Source of the DNA: Ralstonia sp. 25mfcol4.1
GTDB lineage: Bacteria; Pseudomonadota; Gammaproteobacteria; Burkholderiales; Burkholderiaceae
Assembly (NCBI RefSeq): GCF_900104095.1
Contig: NZ_FNJO01000005.1
Coordinates: 62,001-126,000, forward strand
Reading direction: 5' to 3'
DNA: 64,000 bases
The position numbers and the translations under genes are program-made. Numbering within the stretch: the first letter of the stretch is position 1; each line of letters starts with the position of its first letter. Below, in pieces: positions 26,825-35,557 of the stretch. The notes under the pieces are model-generated. The model saw only the letters and a program-made list of their open reading frames with translations, had not been told where the DNA came from and searched no databases.

Positions 26825-26844
26825 TACTGTATAAACATACAGTA
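26825..26844 (+). promoter_or_regulatory. LexA (SOS) box of imuA-imuB-dnaE2
   Basis: TACTGTATAAACATACAGTA keeps the full gamma/beta-proteobacterial LexA consensus CTGT-N8-ACAG with flanking TA symmetry, 52 bp before the imuA ATG. It predicts DNA-damage induction of the whole mutasome operon. It lies inside an in-frame upstream extension of imuA, supporting the start at 26897. Confidence 0.92.
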
Positions 26845-26896
26845 TTCGACGAATTCCTATGTCTGCGCCGATTGCGCGTGGGCCGACAACCCGATC

Positions 26897-27781
26897 ATGA
26901 CCCCCGCCCCGCATGGGCAGCCTTCGCTTCTGGCGGAGGACCATGCGCCCCCGTCCTTCCCGCTTGCCGAGCCGCCCCGCGAATCGGTGCGCGAACTCGA
27001 ACAGCGGTATCCCGGCCTGTGGCGCGCGGGCCAGCTGGGCCGTGCCGGCCGGCTGCCCGTCTGTCCGACCGGCTATGACGCGCTGACCGCCGAGTTGCCG
27101 GGCGGCGGCTGGCCGGCCGGTGCGGTGACGGAACTGCTGCTGACACAGGACGGAGCAGGCGAGTTGCGCCTGCTGATGCCGGCGCTGCGCACGCTGGCGG
27201 CCGGTGGGCGGCGCATCGCGCTGGTCAATCCGCCTTACCTGCCGAATGCTGGCGGACTGGCGGGCGAATTGAACGATGGCCGCCTGCCCGCACGGCAGCT
27301 CTACTGGGTGCGGCCGCCGGTGGCCGCCACGATGGCCTCGCAGCGCACGGACATGCTCTGGGCGGCCGAGCAGATGCTGCGCAGCCAGGCGTTTGGCGCG
27401 GTGCTGGTGTGGCTGGCCGGCGCGCGGCCCGAGGCGCTGCGGCGCCTGCAGGTGCTGGCGCAGGCCGGCGATACCGTGGTGTGGGTGCTGCGGCCCATGC
27501 GGGTGCTGCACGACTCGTCGCCAGCGGTGCTGCGGCTGGCGCTGTCGCCGCAGCCCGGCAACCTGATGTCGATCACCTTCCACAAGCGGCGCGGCCCGGT
27601 GCGCGACACGCCGTTGCTGTTGCCACTCGAAGGCATGGCCCATGTGCCCCGGCGCACGGGCATGCCTGCCGTTCCCACGCCCGCCGTCGCGGCGGGTCTC
27701 GATCCGATTGCCCATGACGTACTGGATCGCGGTGCATCTGCCGCGCCTGCCGCTGGACGCGCTGCAACCGAGCTGGCCTGA
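26897..27781 (+). CDS. imuA: Translesion synthesis accessory protein ImuA
   Basis: RecA-like/SulA-related accessory factor of the inducible mutasome, 294 aa, starting at the ATG downstream of the LexA box. Family landmarks: LPGGGWPAGAVTELLL near residue 80, an ALRTLAAGGRRIALVNPPYLP strand region, and LWAAEQMLRSQAFGAVLVWL. The Walker A GKT of RecA is missing (GWPAGAV), as is typical of ImuA. It acts with ImuB and DnaE2 in damage-induced mutagenesis. Its end overlaps imuB by 68 bp, indicating tight translational coupling. Confidence 0.9.
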   Translation: MTPAPHGQPSLLAEDHAPPSFPLAEPPRESVRELEQRYPGLWRAGQLGRAGRLPVCPTGYDALTAELPGGGWPAGAVTELLLTQDGAGELRLLMPALRTLAAGGRRIALVNPPYLPNAGGLAGELNDGRLPARQLYWVRPPVAATMASQRTDMLWAAEQMLRSQAFGAVLVWLAGARPEALRRLQVLAQAGDTVVWVLRPMRVLHDSSPAVLRLALSPQPGNLMSITFHKRRGPVRDTPLLLPLEGMAHVPRRTGMPAVPTPAVAAGLDPIAHDVLDRGASAAPAAGRAATELA

Positions 27782-29285
27782 GCCCGCCGGCACCCCCGCC
27801 GCGCATGGCAACGGTACGCTGCAGCAACTGCCGGTGGCCGTGATGGCGCACGAGCGCGTGGTGCTGGCCAATGGCCCGGCCGCGGCGCTGGGCGTGTGCT
27901 ACGGCATGCGGCGCGGCGGCGTGCAGGCGTTGTCTGCCGATGTGCTGCAGCTTGAACGCGACCCGGTCGCCGAAGCCGGTCTGGTGACATCGGTGGCGCT
28001 GACGCTGCTGCACTTCACGCCGGCCGTGACGATCGACCCGGAACCCGAATCGGCCACGGTGATGCTCGACGTCACGGCCAGCCTGCGGCTGTTCGGCGGG
28101 CATCGCGCGCTGTGCCGGGCGATCCGCACCCGCGTACGGCAACTGGGCACGTTCGTGCAGGTCGGCAGCGGCACCACGGCGCAGGGCGCGGCATGGCTGG
28201 CGCGCCAGCCGCTGCGCCGCACGCCGCGCGGCATCGTCCGGCCGGCCCGGCGCGCGGTGCAGGCGCCGCGCATGATGCGCCTGCTGGACCGCCTGCCCGT
28301 GACCTGCCTGCAGGCGTACACCGATCCGGACTGGCTCGAAGGCGTTGGCTGCCACACGCTTGGACAGGTGCGGCAGTTGCCGCGCGCGGGTTTGTCACGC
28401 CGTATCGGCACCGAACTGCTGGCGCGGCTGGACCAGGCCTATGGCAAGGTTCCTTCGGGCTTTGCATGGTTCGAAGCGCCGCCCGCGTTTGCGCAACGCA
28501 TGGAGTTGCCGGGCCGCATCGAATCGGCCGAAGGCGTGCTGGCCGGCGCGCAGCGGCTGCTGCTGGCGCTGTCGGGCTGGCTGGCGGCGCAGCAGGCCGG
28601 CGTGACGCGCTGCGTGCTGGTACTGGAACATGAACGCTACCGGCTGGGAGAGGACACCGACAGCACGCCGGTGCCGCTGGCGCTGGCGCAGCCGAGCCGC
28701 GATCCCGTGCATCTGTCGAAGCTGCTGCGCGAGAAGCTCGACAAGGTGCGTTTTCATGCGCCGGTAGGCGGCCTGGGCCTGCGCGTGGAGACGATGGAAA
28801 CCTGCGTGCCGCAGAGCGATTCGCTGTTTCCGGAGCCCGGCGCCGAACCGGCCGAACTGGGCCGGCTGATCGATACGCTGGTCGCCCGCCTGGGCCGCGA
28901 CAACGTGCTGCAGCCGCAGTCGCTGGCCGACCATCGTCCCGAGCGCGCCAACCAGTGGTGCCCGGTGGGCGAGACGCCCGCGCGCAGCCCGGCGGCCGGG
29001 GCCTTGCCGCCGGAGCGGCCGCTCTGGCTGCTGGAAGCGCCGCAGCCGCTGCGTGTGGAAAAGCACCGTCCCGTGTACCAGGGGCCGCTGGTCATGCTGA
29101 CGCGCCCCGAGCGTATCGAGGCCGGCTGGTGGGATGGCGGCCTGGCCACGCGCGACTATTTCATTGCCGAACGCGCCGACGGGCTGCGCTGCTGGGTCTA
29201 TCGTGAACGCCCAGGCCGCCCCCTGCGCGACGGTCAGGAAGACGGCGGCGAATACCGCTGGTTCCTGCACGGCCTGTTTGCCTGA
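27714..29285 (+). CDS. imuB: ImuB, catalytically inactive Y-family polymerase-like protein
   Basis: Y-family polymerase homologue of 523 aa that serves as the hub of the ImuABC mutasome and binds the beta clamp. The N-terminus MTYWIAVHLPRLPLDALQ lacks the first catalytic acidic residue of active DinB (DCDAFYASVE), and the second site, SATVMLDVTASLRLFGG, lacks the paired Asp-Glu. A helix-hairpin-helix region follows (LEGVGCHTLGQVRQLPRAGL). A candidate clamp-binding stretch is QSDSLFPEP near residue 365. The start is inside imuA. Confidence 0.9.
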   Translation: MTYWIAVHLPRLPLDALQPSWPEPAGTPAAHGNGTLQQLPVAVMAHERVVLANGPAAALGVCYGMRRGGVQALSADVLQLERDPVAEAGLVTSVALTLLHFTPAVTIDPEPESATVMLDVTASLRLFGGHRALCRAIRTRVRQLGTFVQVGSGTTAQGAAWLARQPLRRTPRGIVRPARRAVQAPRMMRLLDRLPVTCLQAYTDPDWLEGVGCHTLGQVRQLPRAGLSRRIGTELLARLDQAYGKVPSGFAWFEAPPAFAQRMELPGRIESAEGVLAGAQRLLLALSGWLAAQQAGVTRCVLVLEHERYRLGEDTDSTPVPLALAQPSRDPVHLSKLLREKLDKVRFHAPVGGLGLRVETMETCVPQSDSLFPEPGAEPAELGRLIDTLVARLGRDNVLQPQSLADHRPERANQWCPVGETPARSPAAGALPPERPLWLLEAPQPLRVEKHRPVYQGPLVMLTRPERIEAGWWDGGLATRDYFIAERADGLRCWVYRERPGRPLRDGQEDGGEYRWFLHGLFA

Positions 29286-29302
29286 GTGCCCGGAGTTTGG
29301 CG

Positions 29303-32300
29303 ATGTTGCCCGGATTGCCTTCCCTGTTGCCGTCGTTGCCCGACTATGTCGAGCTGCACTGCATTTCCAACTTCACGTTCCTGACTGGCGCGTCACATCC
29401 GCAGGAGCTGATTTCCCGCGCGTTCCAGCTGGGCTACAGCGGCCTGGCACTGACCGACGAGTGTTCGGTGGCCGGCACCGCCCGCGCGCACCACGCCATC
29501 AAGGTATTGCGCGAGGACATGTGGGAAGCCGTGGCCCGCAGCGCGCGGCGCCTGGCGGCGGGGCAAAGCGCGGGCGATCTGGACGAGGTGGAGGACATCG
29601 TGGCCTTCGTCGAGGAAGAAGACGAGGAGGGCAGCGAGGGTGGCGAAGGCAGCGAGGGTGGCGAGGGTGGCGAGGATGGCGAGGATGGCGAGGATGGCGA
29701 GGATGGCGAGGAGGAAGGGGCGCCGGTGGACTTCGGCGAAGACCCCGATGCCGCGGCACGCCGGCACGCGATGCTTGAAACGCTGGCTGCGGCGGCCGAC
29801 GCGTTCAACCTGATCATCGGCAGCCGCTTCACGCTGACGGCGGCACCGGGCGACACCATGCCGCCGCCCCGGCTGGTGCTGCTGGCGCAGAACCGCGAGG
29901 GCTTCGGCAATCTCAGCGAGTTCATCACGCTCGGGCGCCGCCGTGCCGACAAGGGCAGCTACGTGCTGTATCCGTCCGATATCGCCGATCCCCAGCCCGA
30001 CGAGCACCACTTGCGCGGCATGCCCGATTGCCTTGCGATCCTGCTGCCCGACTACTGCGCCGATGCCGATGTGCTGCGCGCACAGGCGCAATGGTGCCGG
30101 CACGTATTCGGCGATCGCGTATCGATCGCGCTGGAACTGCTGCAGGGCCATGCCGAAGCGTTGCACCGCGAACGCCTGCAGCAGGTGTCGCGCGATACCG
30201 GCGTGCCGCTGGTGGCCACCGGTGCAGTCAACATGCATGTGCGTTCGCGCAAGCCGCTGTCCGATGTGCTGACCGCCATCCGGCTTGGCCAGCCGCTGCC
30301 GGCCTGCGGCATGGCGCTGGCGCCCAATGCCGAAGCCCACCTGCGCATGCGGCAGGTGCTGTCCCGGCTCTATCCGCGCGAGGCGCTCGCGCGTACGCTG
30401 CATATCGCCGACCAGTGCCGGTTCTCGCTCGACACGTTGCGCTACGAATATCCCGAGGAACTGGTGCCCGACGGGCTGACGCCGATCGGCTACCTGCGGC
30501 AGGCGGTCAGGAAAGGCATCGACGAACGATTCCCGCACGGCATGGAGCCCGAATGGAAAGAGCAGCTCGAAGGCGAGCTTGAACTGATCGAAGAGAAGCG
30601 CTACGAGCCATTCTTCCTGACTGTCTACGACATTGTCAGCCATGCGCGCAAGCTGGGCATCCTGTGCCAGGGGCGCGGCTCGGCGGCCAATTCACTGGTC
30701 TGCTACTGCCTGCATATCACCGAGGTCAGCCCTGAGCAGGCCAACCTGCTGTTCGGGCGCTTCCTGTCGCGCGAGCGCGACGAGCCGCCCGATATCGACG
30801 TCGACTTCGAGCACCAGCGGCGCGAGGAAGTCATCCAGTACATCTACGACAAGTACGGCCGCCATCGTGCCGCGCTGGCGGCGTCGCTGATCACGTATCG
30901 GTCGCGCAGCGCGTTGCGCGACGTGGGGCGCGCGCTCGGCATCGACCCGAGCGTGGTGGAGCAGGTGGTCAAGGGCCAGGCGTGGTGGGACGGCGGCACC
31001 GAATTCATCGAGCGGATATCCCGCTACGGGCTGGACCCCGATTCGCCGGCCGTGCAGCAATGGGCCAGCCTGACCGAGCAGTTGCGCGGCTTCCCGCGCC
31101 ACCTGTCGCAGCACGTGGGCGGCTTTGTGATCGCCCGGCACAAGCTGTCGCGGCTGGTGCCGATCGAGAACGCCGCCATGAAGGACCGCAGCGTGATCCA
31201 GTGGGACAAGGACGATCTGGAGTCGCTGGGCCTGCTCAAGGTGGACGTGCTGGCGCTGGGCATGCTGACCGCCATCCGGCGTGCGCTGGCGATGATTCCG
31301 AATCCCGAGCCCGATCGCGCGGGCCTCCCCACGCGCATGGAAGACCTGCCCGAGACCGACGATGCCACCTACGCGATGATCTGCAAGGCCGACACCATCG
31401 GCGTGTTCCAGATCGAATCGCGCGCGCAGCAGTCGATGCTGCCGCGCCTGCAGCCGCGCCAGTACTACGACCTGGTGGTGGAAGTGGCGATCGTGCGGCC
31501 CGGGCCGATCCAGGGCGGCATGGTGCATCCGTACCTGAAGCGGCGCGAGGACCTGCGCCGCACGGGCAAGCTGCCCACCTACTTCAACGACGTGATCCGT
31601 CGCGTGCTGGGCCGCACGCTGGGTATTCCGATCTTCCAGGAACAGGTGATGCAGCTGGCCATCGAGGCGGCCGGCTTCACGCCGGGCCAGGCCGACCAGC
31701 TGCGCCGCTCGATGGCCGCGTGGCGCCGCCGGGGCGACCTGAAGAAGCACCAGGACGCGCTGGTGCGTGCGCTGACGTCGCGCGGCTACCCGGAGGCCTT
31801 CGCGCTGGCCATCTGCAAGCAGATCGAGGGGTTTGGCGAATATGGCTTCCCGGAAAGCCATGCGGCCAGCTTCGCCAAGCTGGTCTATGTGAGTGCCTGG
31901 ATCAAGTGCCACCACCCCGACGCGTTCCTGTGCGCGCTGCTCAACAGCCTGCCGATGGGATTCTATTCGGCATCGCAACTGGTGCAGGACGCGCGCCGTC
32001 ACAAGGTGGAAGCGCAGCCCGTGGACGTGACGGTCAGCGGCTGGGAAAGCGCGCTGGAACCGCGGCGGCCAGGGCAGCTGCATCGCGACGTACGGCTGGG
32101 CATGAATCGCGTGAAGGGCATGCGCGAGGCTGCGGCGCTGCGCATCGAGGCCGCGCGTGCCGAACGGCCCTTCGAGAACGTGGAAGACCTGGCGCGCCGC
32201 GCGCGGCTCGATGCCCACGATATCGACGTGCTGGCCGCCGCCGACGCACTGGTGTCGCTGGCCGGCCATCGGCGCCAGGCGCGCTGGCATGCGCGCGGCG

Positions 32301-32797
32301 CGGCGGTGCAGACTGCGCATCGCGACCTGCTGCACGAGGCGCCGCCGCAGGAACTGGCGCTGGCGCTGCCCGAGCCGAAGATCGGGGAGGACGTGGCGGC
32401 CGACTATGCAAGCCTGGGCCTGTCACTGAAATGCCACCCGCTGACGCTGCTGCGACGTCGGCTGGCCGCGCTCAAGTACATCACCGCGCAGCAGCTGTCA
32501 CGCCTGGGCAACGGCCGCCGCGTGCGGGCGTGCGGCATCGTGACGGTGCGCCAGCGTCCATCCACGGCCAGCGGCACGATCTTTACGTCCATCGAGGACG
32601 AAACCGGATCGATCAACGTGATCATCTGGCCCGACCTGGTCGAACGCCAGCGCAAGGAGGTACTGGGCGCCACGCTGATGGGCGTGATCGGCACCTGGCA
32701 ACGGCAGGGCGACGTGAGGCACCTGGTGGCCCAGGAACTGGTGGACCTGAGCCCGCTGCTGGGCAGGCTGATGGTGGGGAGCCGGGATTTTCATTGA
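29303..32797 (+). CDS. dnaE2: Error-prone DNA polymerase DnaE2 (ImuC)
   Basis: C-family polymerase alpha-subunit homologue of 1164 aa, the catalytic member of the SOS mutasome. The ATG at 29303 has GGAG 7 nt upstream. The PHP domain opens YVELHCISNFTFLTGASHP; the active site PDIDVDF is at residues 496-502 with the catalytic Asp pair 499/501. FQEQVMQLAI and GFPESHAASFAKLVYVSAW are conserved, and the C-terminal OB fold contains TVRQRPSTASGTIFTSIEDE. Unusual: about 95 extra residues between GTARAHHAIK and FNLIIGSRF, including an acidic E/G/D repeat tract at 104-139. Last gene of the imu operon. Confidence 0.95.
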   Translation: MLPGLPSLLPSLPDYVELHCISNFTFLTGASHPQELISRAFQLGYSGLALTDECSVAGTARAHHAIKVLREDMWEAVARSARRLAAGQSAGDLDEVEDIVAFVEEEDEEGSEGGEGSEGGEGGEDGEDGEDGEDGEEEGAPVDFGEDPDAAARRHAMLETLAAAADAFNLIIGSRFTLTAAPGDTMPPPRLVLLAQNREGFGNLSEFITLGRRRADKGSYVLYPSDIADPQPDEHHLRGMPDCLAILLPDYCADADVLRAQAQWCRHVFGDRVSIALELLQGHAEALHRERLQQVSRDTGVPLVATGAVNMHVRSRKPLSDVLTAIRLGQPLPACGMALAPNAEAHLRMRQVLSRLYPREALARTLHIADQCRFSLDTLRYEYPEELVPDGLTPIGYLRQAVRKGIDERFPHGMEPEWKEQLEGELELIEEKRYEPFFLTVYDIVSHARKLGILCQGRGSAANSLVCYCLHITEVSPEQANLLFGRFLSRERDEPPDIDVDFEHQRREEVIQYIYDKYGRHRAALAASLITYRSRSALRDVGRALGIDPSVVEQVVKGQAWWDGGTEFIERISRYGLDPDSPAVQQWASLTEQLRGFPRHLSQHVGGFVIARHKLSRLVPIENAAMKDRSVIQWDKDDLESLGLLKVDVLALGMLTAIRRALAMIPNPEPDRAGLPTRMEDLPETDDATYAMICKADTIGVFQIESRAQQSMLPRLQPRQYYDLVVEVAIVRPGPIQGGMVHPYLKRREDLRRTGKLPTYFNDVIRRVLGRTLGIPIFQEQVMQLAIEAAGFTPGQADQLRRSMAAWRRRGDLKKHQDALVRALTSRGYPEAFALAICKQIEGFGEYGFPESHAASFAKLVYVSAWIKCHHPDAFLCALLNSLPMGFYSASQLVQDARRHKVEAQPVDVTVSGWESALEPRRPGQLHRDVRLGMNRVKGMREAAALRIEAARAERPFENVEDLARRARLDAHDIDVLAAADALVSLAGHRRQARWHARGAAVQTAHRDLLHEAPPQELALALPEPKIGEDVAADYASLGLSLKCHPLTLLRRRLAALKYITAQQLSRLGNGRRVRACGIVTVRQRPSTASGTIFTSIEDETGSINVIIWPDLVERQRKEVLGATLMGVIGTWQRQGDVRHLVAQELVDLSPLLGRLMVGSRDFH
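29669..29704 (+). repeat. 9-bp tandem repeat inside dnaE2
   Basis: Four perfect copies of GGCGAGGAT, flanked by degenerate GGCGAGGGT and GGCAGCGAGGGT units (about 29634-29713). They encode Gly-Glu-Asp triplets. Because the unit is a multiple of three, copy-number change would alter tract length without breaking the frame. Confidence 0.9.
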
Positions 32798-33023
32798 CAT
32801 CGGAATGTTCCGACTGGCGATGGAAGGGACAAGCCGCTACCGATGAATTTCGGCTCCGTATATCGGCAAAAATTGATTTCGGGATTTCGTTTGAGTTAGT
32901 TGTAGCGGACGCAAAACCAATATTCCCCGCTGGTTTGAAACCGGATAACGTGCGCCGCGAGGTGCGTGGCCTGTGTGCCGCCCCCCGTTCGCACGGTTCG
33001 TCTCAAATCACGGAGCAGGGAAC

Positions 33024-35519
33024 ATGGCTGGTGTCGTGGATACGCTCAGTACGGTTGGCAGGGCGCTGCAAGGCGCGTTGACGGGGCGGCAGTCCTATCA
33101 TCTCGACGTTCCCGCCGCACCGGATGCCGCGGCATTGTCAGTGGTGTCATTCGAAGCCATTGAACGTCTGGGCGAGCCCTATCGCCTCAAGGCGGTGCTG
33201 ACACATCCGCTGGAACTGGCGCGCGAAAATTACCTGCGCAAGCCGGCCACGTTCAGGGTGACGCCAGCGGACGGATCGGTGCCGCGCCTGTTCTCCGGCT
33301 GGATCTCGCAATTCTCGCGAACCAGGACCACCCGCGATTTCTGTGCCTACGAAATGGAGCTGAGGCCCACGGTGGCCTTGCTTGAATTGACCACGGCCAG
33401 TCGCATCTACCAGCAGAAGACGGCACTGCAGATCATCGAGGCCATCCTGCGTCGCCACGGCCTGGAAGGCCACCAGTTCGCGTTCCGGACGCGTCGCGAA
33501 TATCCCGAGCACAAGTTCCGGCTTCAGTACCAGATGACGGACTGGGATTTCGTCCGGCTGCTCATGGAGCAGGAAGGGCTGTACAGCTACTTCGTGCCAA
33601 GCAGGTTCGGGACCCATCTTGGCGAGGTCTTTACCGTCGCCGACGATATCGACCACTACATCTATCAGCCGGCTTTGCACGTGCCGTATCGCGAGACGGC
33701 GGGTCTGGAATCCGGCGCCGAGACCGTGTTTTCGCTGCAGACCCATGCGCGGACCGTGGCGGCGTCATTCATGGCCGCCGATTACAACCCGGACCATGCC
33801 TACGAGCGGTTAAGGGACGAGGCCAATCTCGCTTTCAATGACAAGGGAAACTACGGCCAGCCCTATGTCTTCGGCACCCATCACCTGGACTGGAAAGGTG
33901 CCAGATGGGAGGCGCAGCTTCGTCATGAAGCGGCGCTGGCCGGCCAGATCGTCTACGAGGGTGAGACCAATATCCTGGAACTCTGCCCCGCGCGCATCCT
34001 GCGCATGGATGCGGTTCTGCCCGATGCGCCGCACGGACAGGTCGTTACCGAGGTCATTCACAAGGGTGGGCGGGACCAGGCCTATCGGAACACGTACAAG
34101 GCCATTCCATCGGACAGGCGCTATCGTCTACCGATCGACGAAAGGAAGTGGCCACGCATCGCCGGCACGCTGAGCGGCAGGATCAGCGCGCCAGATCGGT
34201 ACAAGTACGCCTATCTGACCCGGGAGGGGCGCTACGTTGTCCGCTTCGACTTCGATTTCGACGCGTGGCGCCCAGGCGGCGAAAGCGTGCCGCTGCGACT
34301 TGCCAAGCCTTTCGCAGGCGGTCTGCAGACCGGCTTTCACTTCCCGCTGCTGGAGGGTACGGAGGTCGCCATTGCCTTCCACGACGGCAATCCGAACCGT
34401 CCCTACATCGCGCACGCCCTGCACAACAGCGTGCAGCCGGATCTCATTACCCATGAGGGCCGCTGGCCATCGCGCAATGTCATCCGTACCCAGCGGAACA
34501 ACAAGCTGCGCATGGACGATTGGGAGGGCCATGAGGGCATCAAGCTGTCGACGGAATACGGCGGCAAGAGCCAGCTCAACCTTGGGTACCTCGTCGATGC
34601 GGAGAGCAAACAACGCGGGGATGGTTTTGAACTGAGGACGTCAGGGTGGGGCGCCATCCGTGCAGGCAAGGGGGTGCTGATCTCGGCGGACGATCAGCCC
34701 GCGGCGAGCGGGCAGCAACTGGAGATGGAGCGCGTCCGAAGCCTGCTGCAGCAAGCGCTGCAGTCGAGCGAAGCGCTGGCAGAAGCTGCCAGGACGGCGC
34801 AAGCGGAGGCGGCGGACTGCGCCCGCCAAAGGGCCCTGCTGGACGATACGCTGGACCAGCTCAAACGCTCAGGGCTGCTAGCCACCGCGCCGGCCGGCAT
34901 GGCGCTGGCATCGGGAGCCGATCTTCAACTTTCGGCCAACGAAAATCTGATTGCGACGGCCACGAACCATGTCGACGTGAGTGCGATCAAGCGATTCACG
35001 GTGGCGGCGGGAGAGCGTATCTCCATGTTTGCCCAACGACTGGGCATCAAGCTGTTCGCCGCCAGGGGCAAGGTGGAGATACAGGCGCAGCGTGACGAAA
35101 TGCGACTGATGGCGGACCAGAACATCACCGTCACCAGCGCCAACGGGCGGGTCGTGATCGAGGCCAAGGACGAGTTGCTGCTCAAGTGCGGGGGCTCGTA
35201 TCTCCGCATGTCGGCGACCGGCATTGAAGACGGAACGCGCGGGGAACGCACGATCCGATCCAATGGCATGGCGCGGCAGGGGCCGGCTTCGCTGGCGCAG
35301 TCGATGAACGAAATGCCCAGGACGGCCTTCAACGACGCCTACGTGCTCCGTAACGAGATCACCGGGGACCCGTTGAGGGACCACCCTTACGAGATCCTGC
35401 GCGACGACGGGTCGCGAATCGCAGGCGTGACCGATGCATCCGGCAGGACTTCCGTCCAGAAGAACCAGGATGTCGAGCGCATCAGGATTCGGATTCTTCC
35501 TAAGGCGGGCAAGGCGTGA
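33024..35519 (+). CDS. vgrG: T6SS spike protein VgrG
   Basis: Type VI secretion spike of 831 aa; GCAGGGAAC leads into the ATG at 33024. The gp27-like part spans roughly residues 25-340 (FEAIERLGEPYRLKAVLTHP; LIMEQ-like region YQMTDWDFVRLLMEQEGLYSYF). The gp5-like OB fold follows (KWPRIAGTLSG, GTEVAIAFHDGNPNRPYI), then a DUF2345 beta-prism region after about residue 550 (GVLISADDQPAASGQQLEME, FAARGKVEIQAQRDE). The C-terminal module NDAYVLRNEITGDPLRDHPY probably loads cargo. It heads an effector island; no core T6SS genes are in the window. Confidence 0.93.
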   Translation: MAGVVDTLSTVGRALQGALTGRQSYHLDVPAAPDAAALSVVSFEAIERLGEPYRLKAVLTHPLELARENYLRKPATFRVTPADGSVPRLFSGWISQFSRTRTTRDFCAYEMELRPTVALLELTTASRIYQQKTALQIIEAILRRHGLEGHQFAFRTRREYPEHKFRLQYQMTDWDFVRLLMEQEGLYSYFVPSRFGTHLGEVFTVADDIDHYIYQPALHVPYRETAGLESGAETVFSLQTHARTVAASFMAADYNPDHAYERLRDEANLAFNDKGNYGQPYVFGTHHLDWKGARWEAQLRHEAALAGQIVYEGETNILELCPARILRMDAVLPDAPHGQVVTEVIHKGGRDQAYRNTYKAIPSDRRYRLPIDERKWPRIAGTLSGRISAPDRYKYAYLTREGRYVVRFDFDFDAWRPGGESVPLRLAKPFAGGLQTGFHFPLLEGTEVAIAFHDGNPNRPYIAHALHNSVQPDLITHEGRWPSRNVIRTQRNNKLRMDDWEGHEGIKLSTEYGGKSQLNLGYLVDAESKQRGDGFELRTSGWGAIRAGKGVLISADDQPAASGQQLEMERVRSLLQQALQSSEALAEAARTAQAEAADCARQRALLDDTLDQLKRSGLLATAPAGMALASGADLQLSANENLIATATNHVDVSAIKRFTVAAGERISMFAQRLGIKLFAARGKVEIQAQRDEMRLMADQNITVTSANGRVVIEAKDELLLKCGGSYLRMSATGIEDGTRGERTIRSNGMARQGPASLAQSMNEMPRTAFNDAYVLRNEITGDPLRDHPYEILRDDGSRIAGVTDASGRTSVQKNQDVERIRIRILPKAGKA

Positions 35520-35557
35520 ACCGCCTGCCCGACTGTCACCCTTCTTCTATTTGAACG

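Noticed and set aside
26723..26896. N-terminal extension of imuA
   Set aside because: It would place the LexA box inside coding sequence and adds residues with no similarity to the family.
32800..32813. TCGGAA-TG-TTCCGA palindrome after dnaE2
   Set aside because: Short and without a T-run; too weak to call a terminator or operator.
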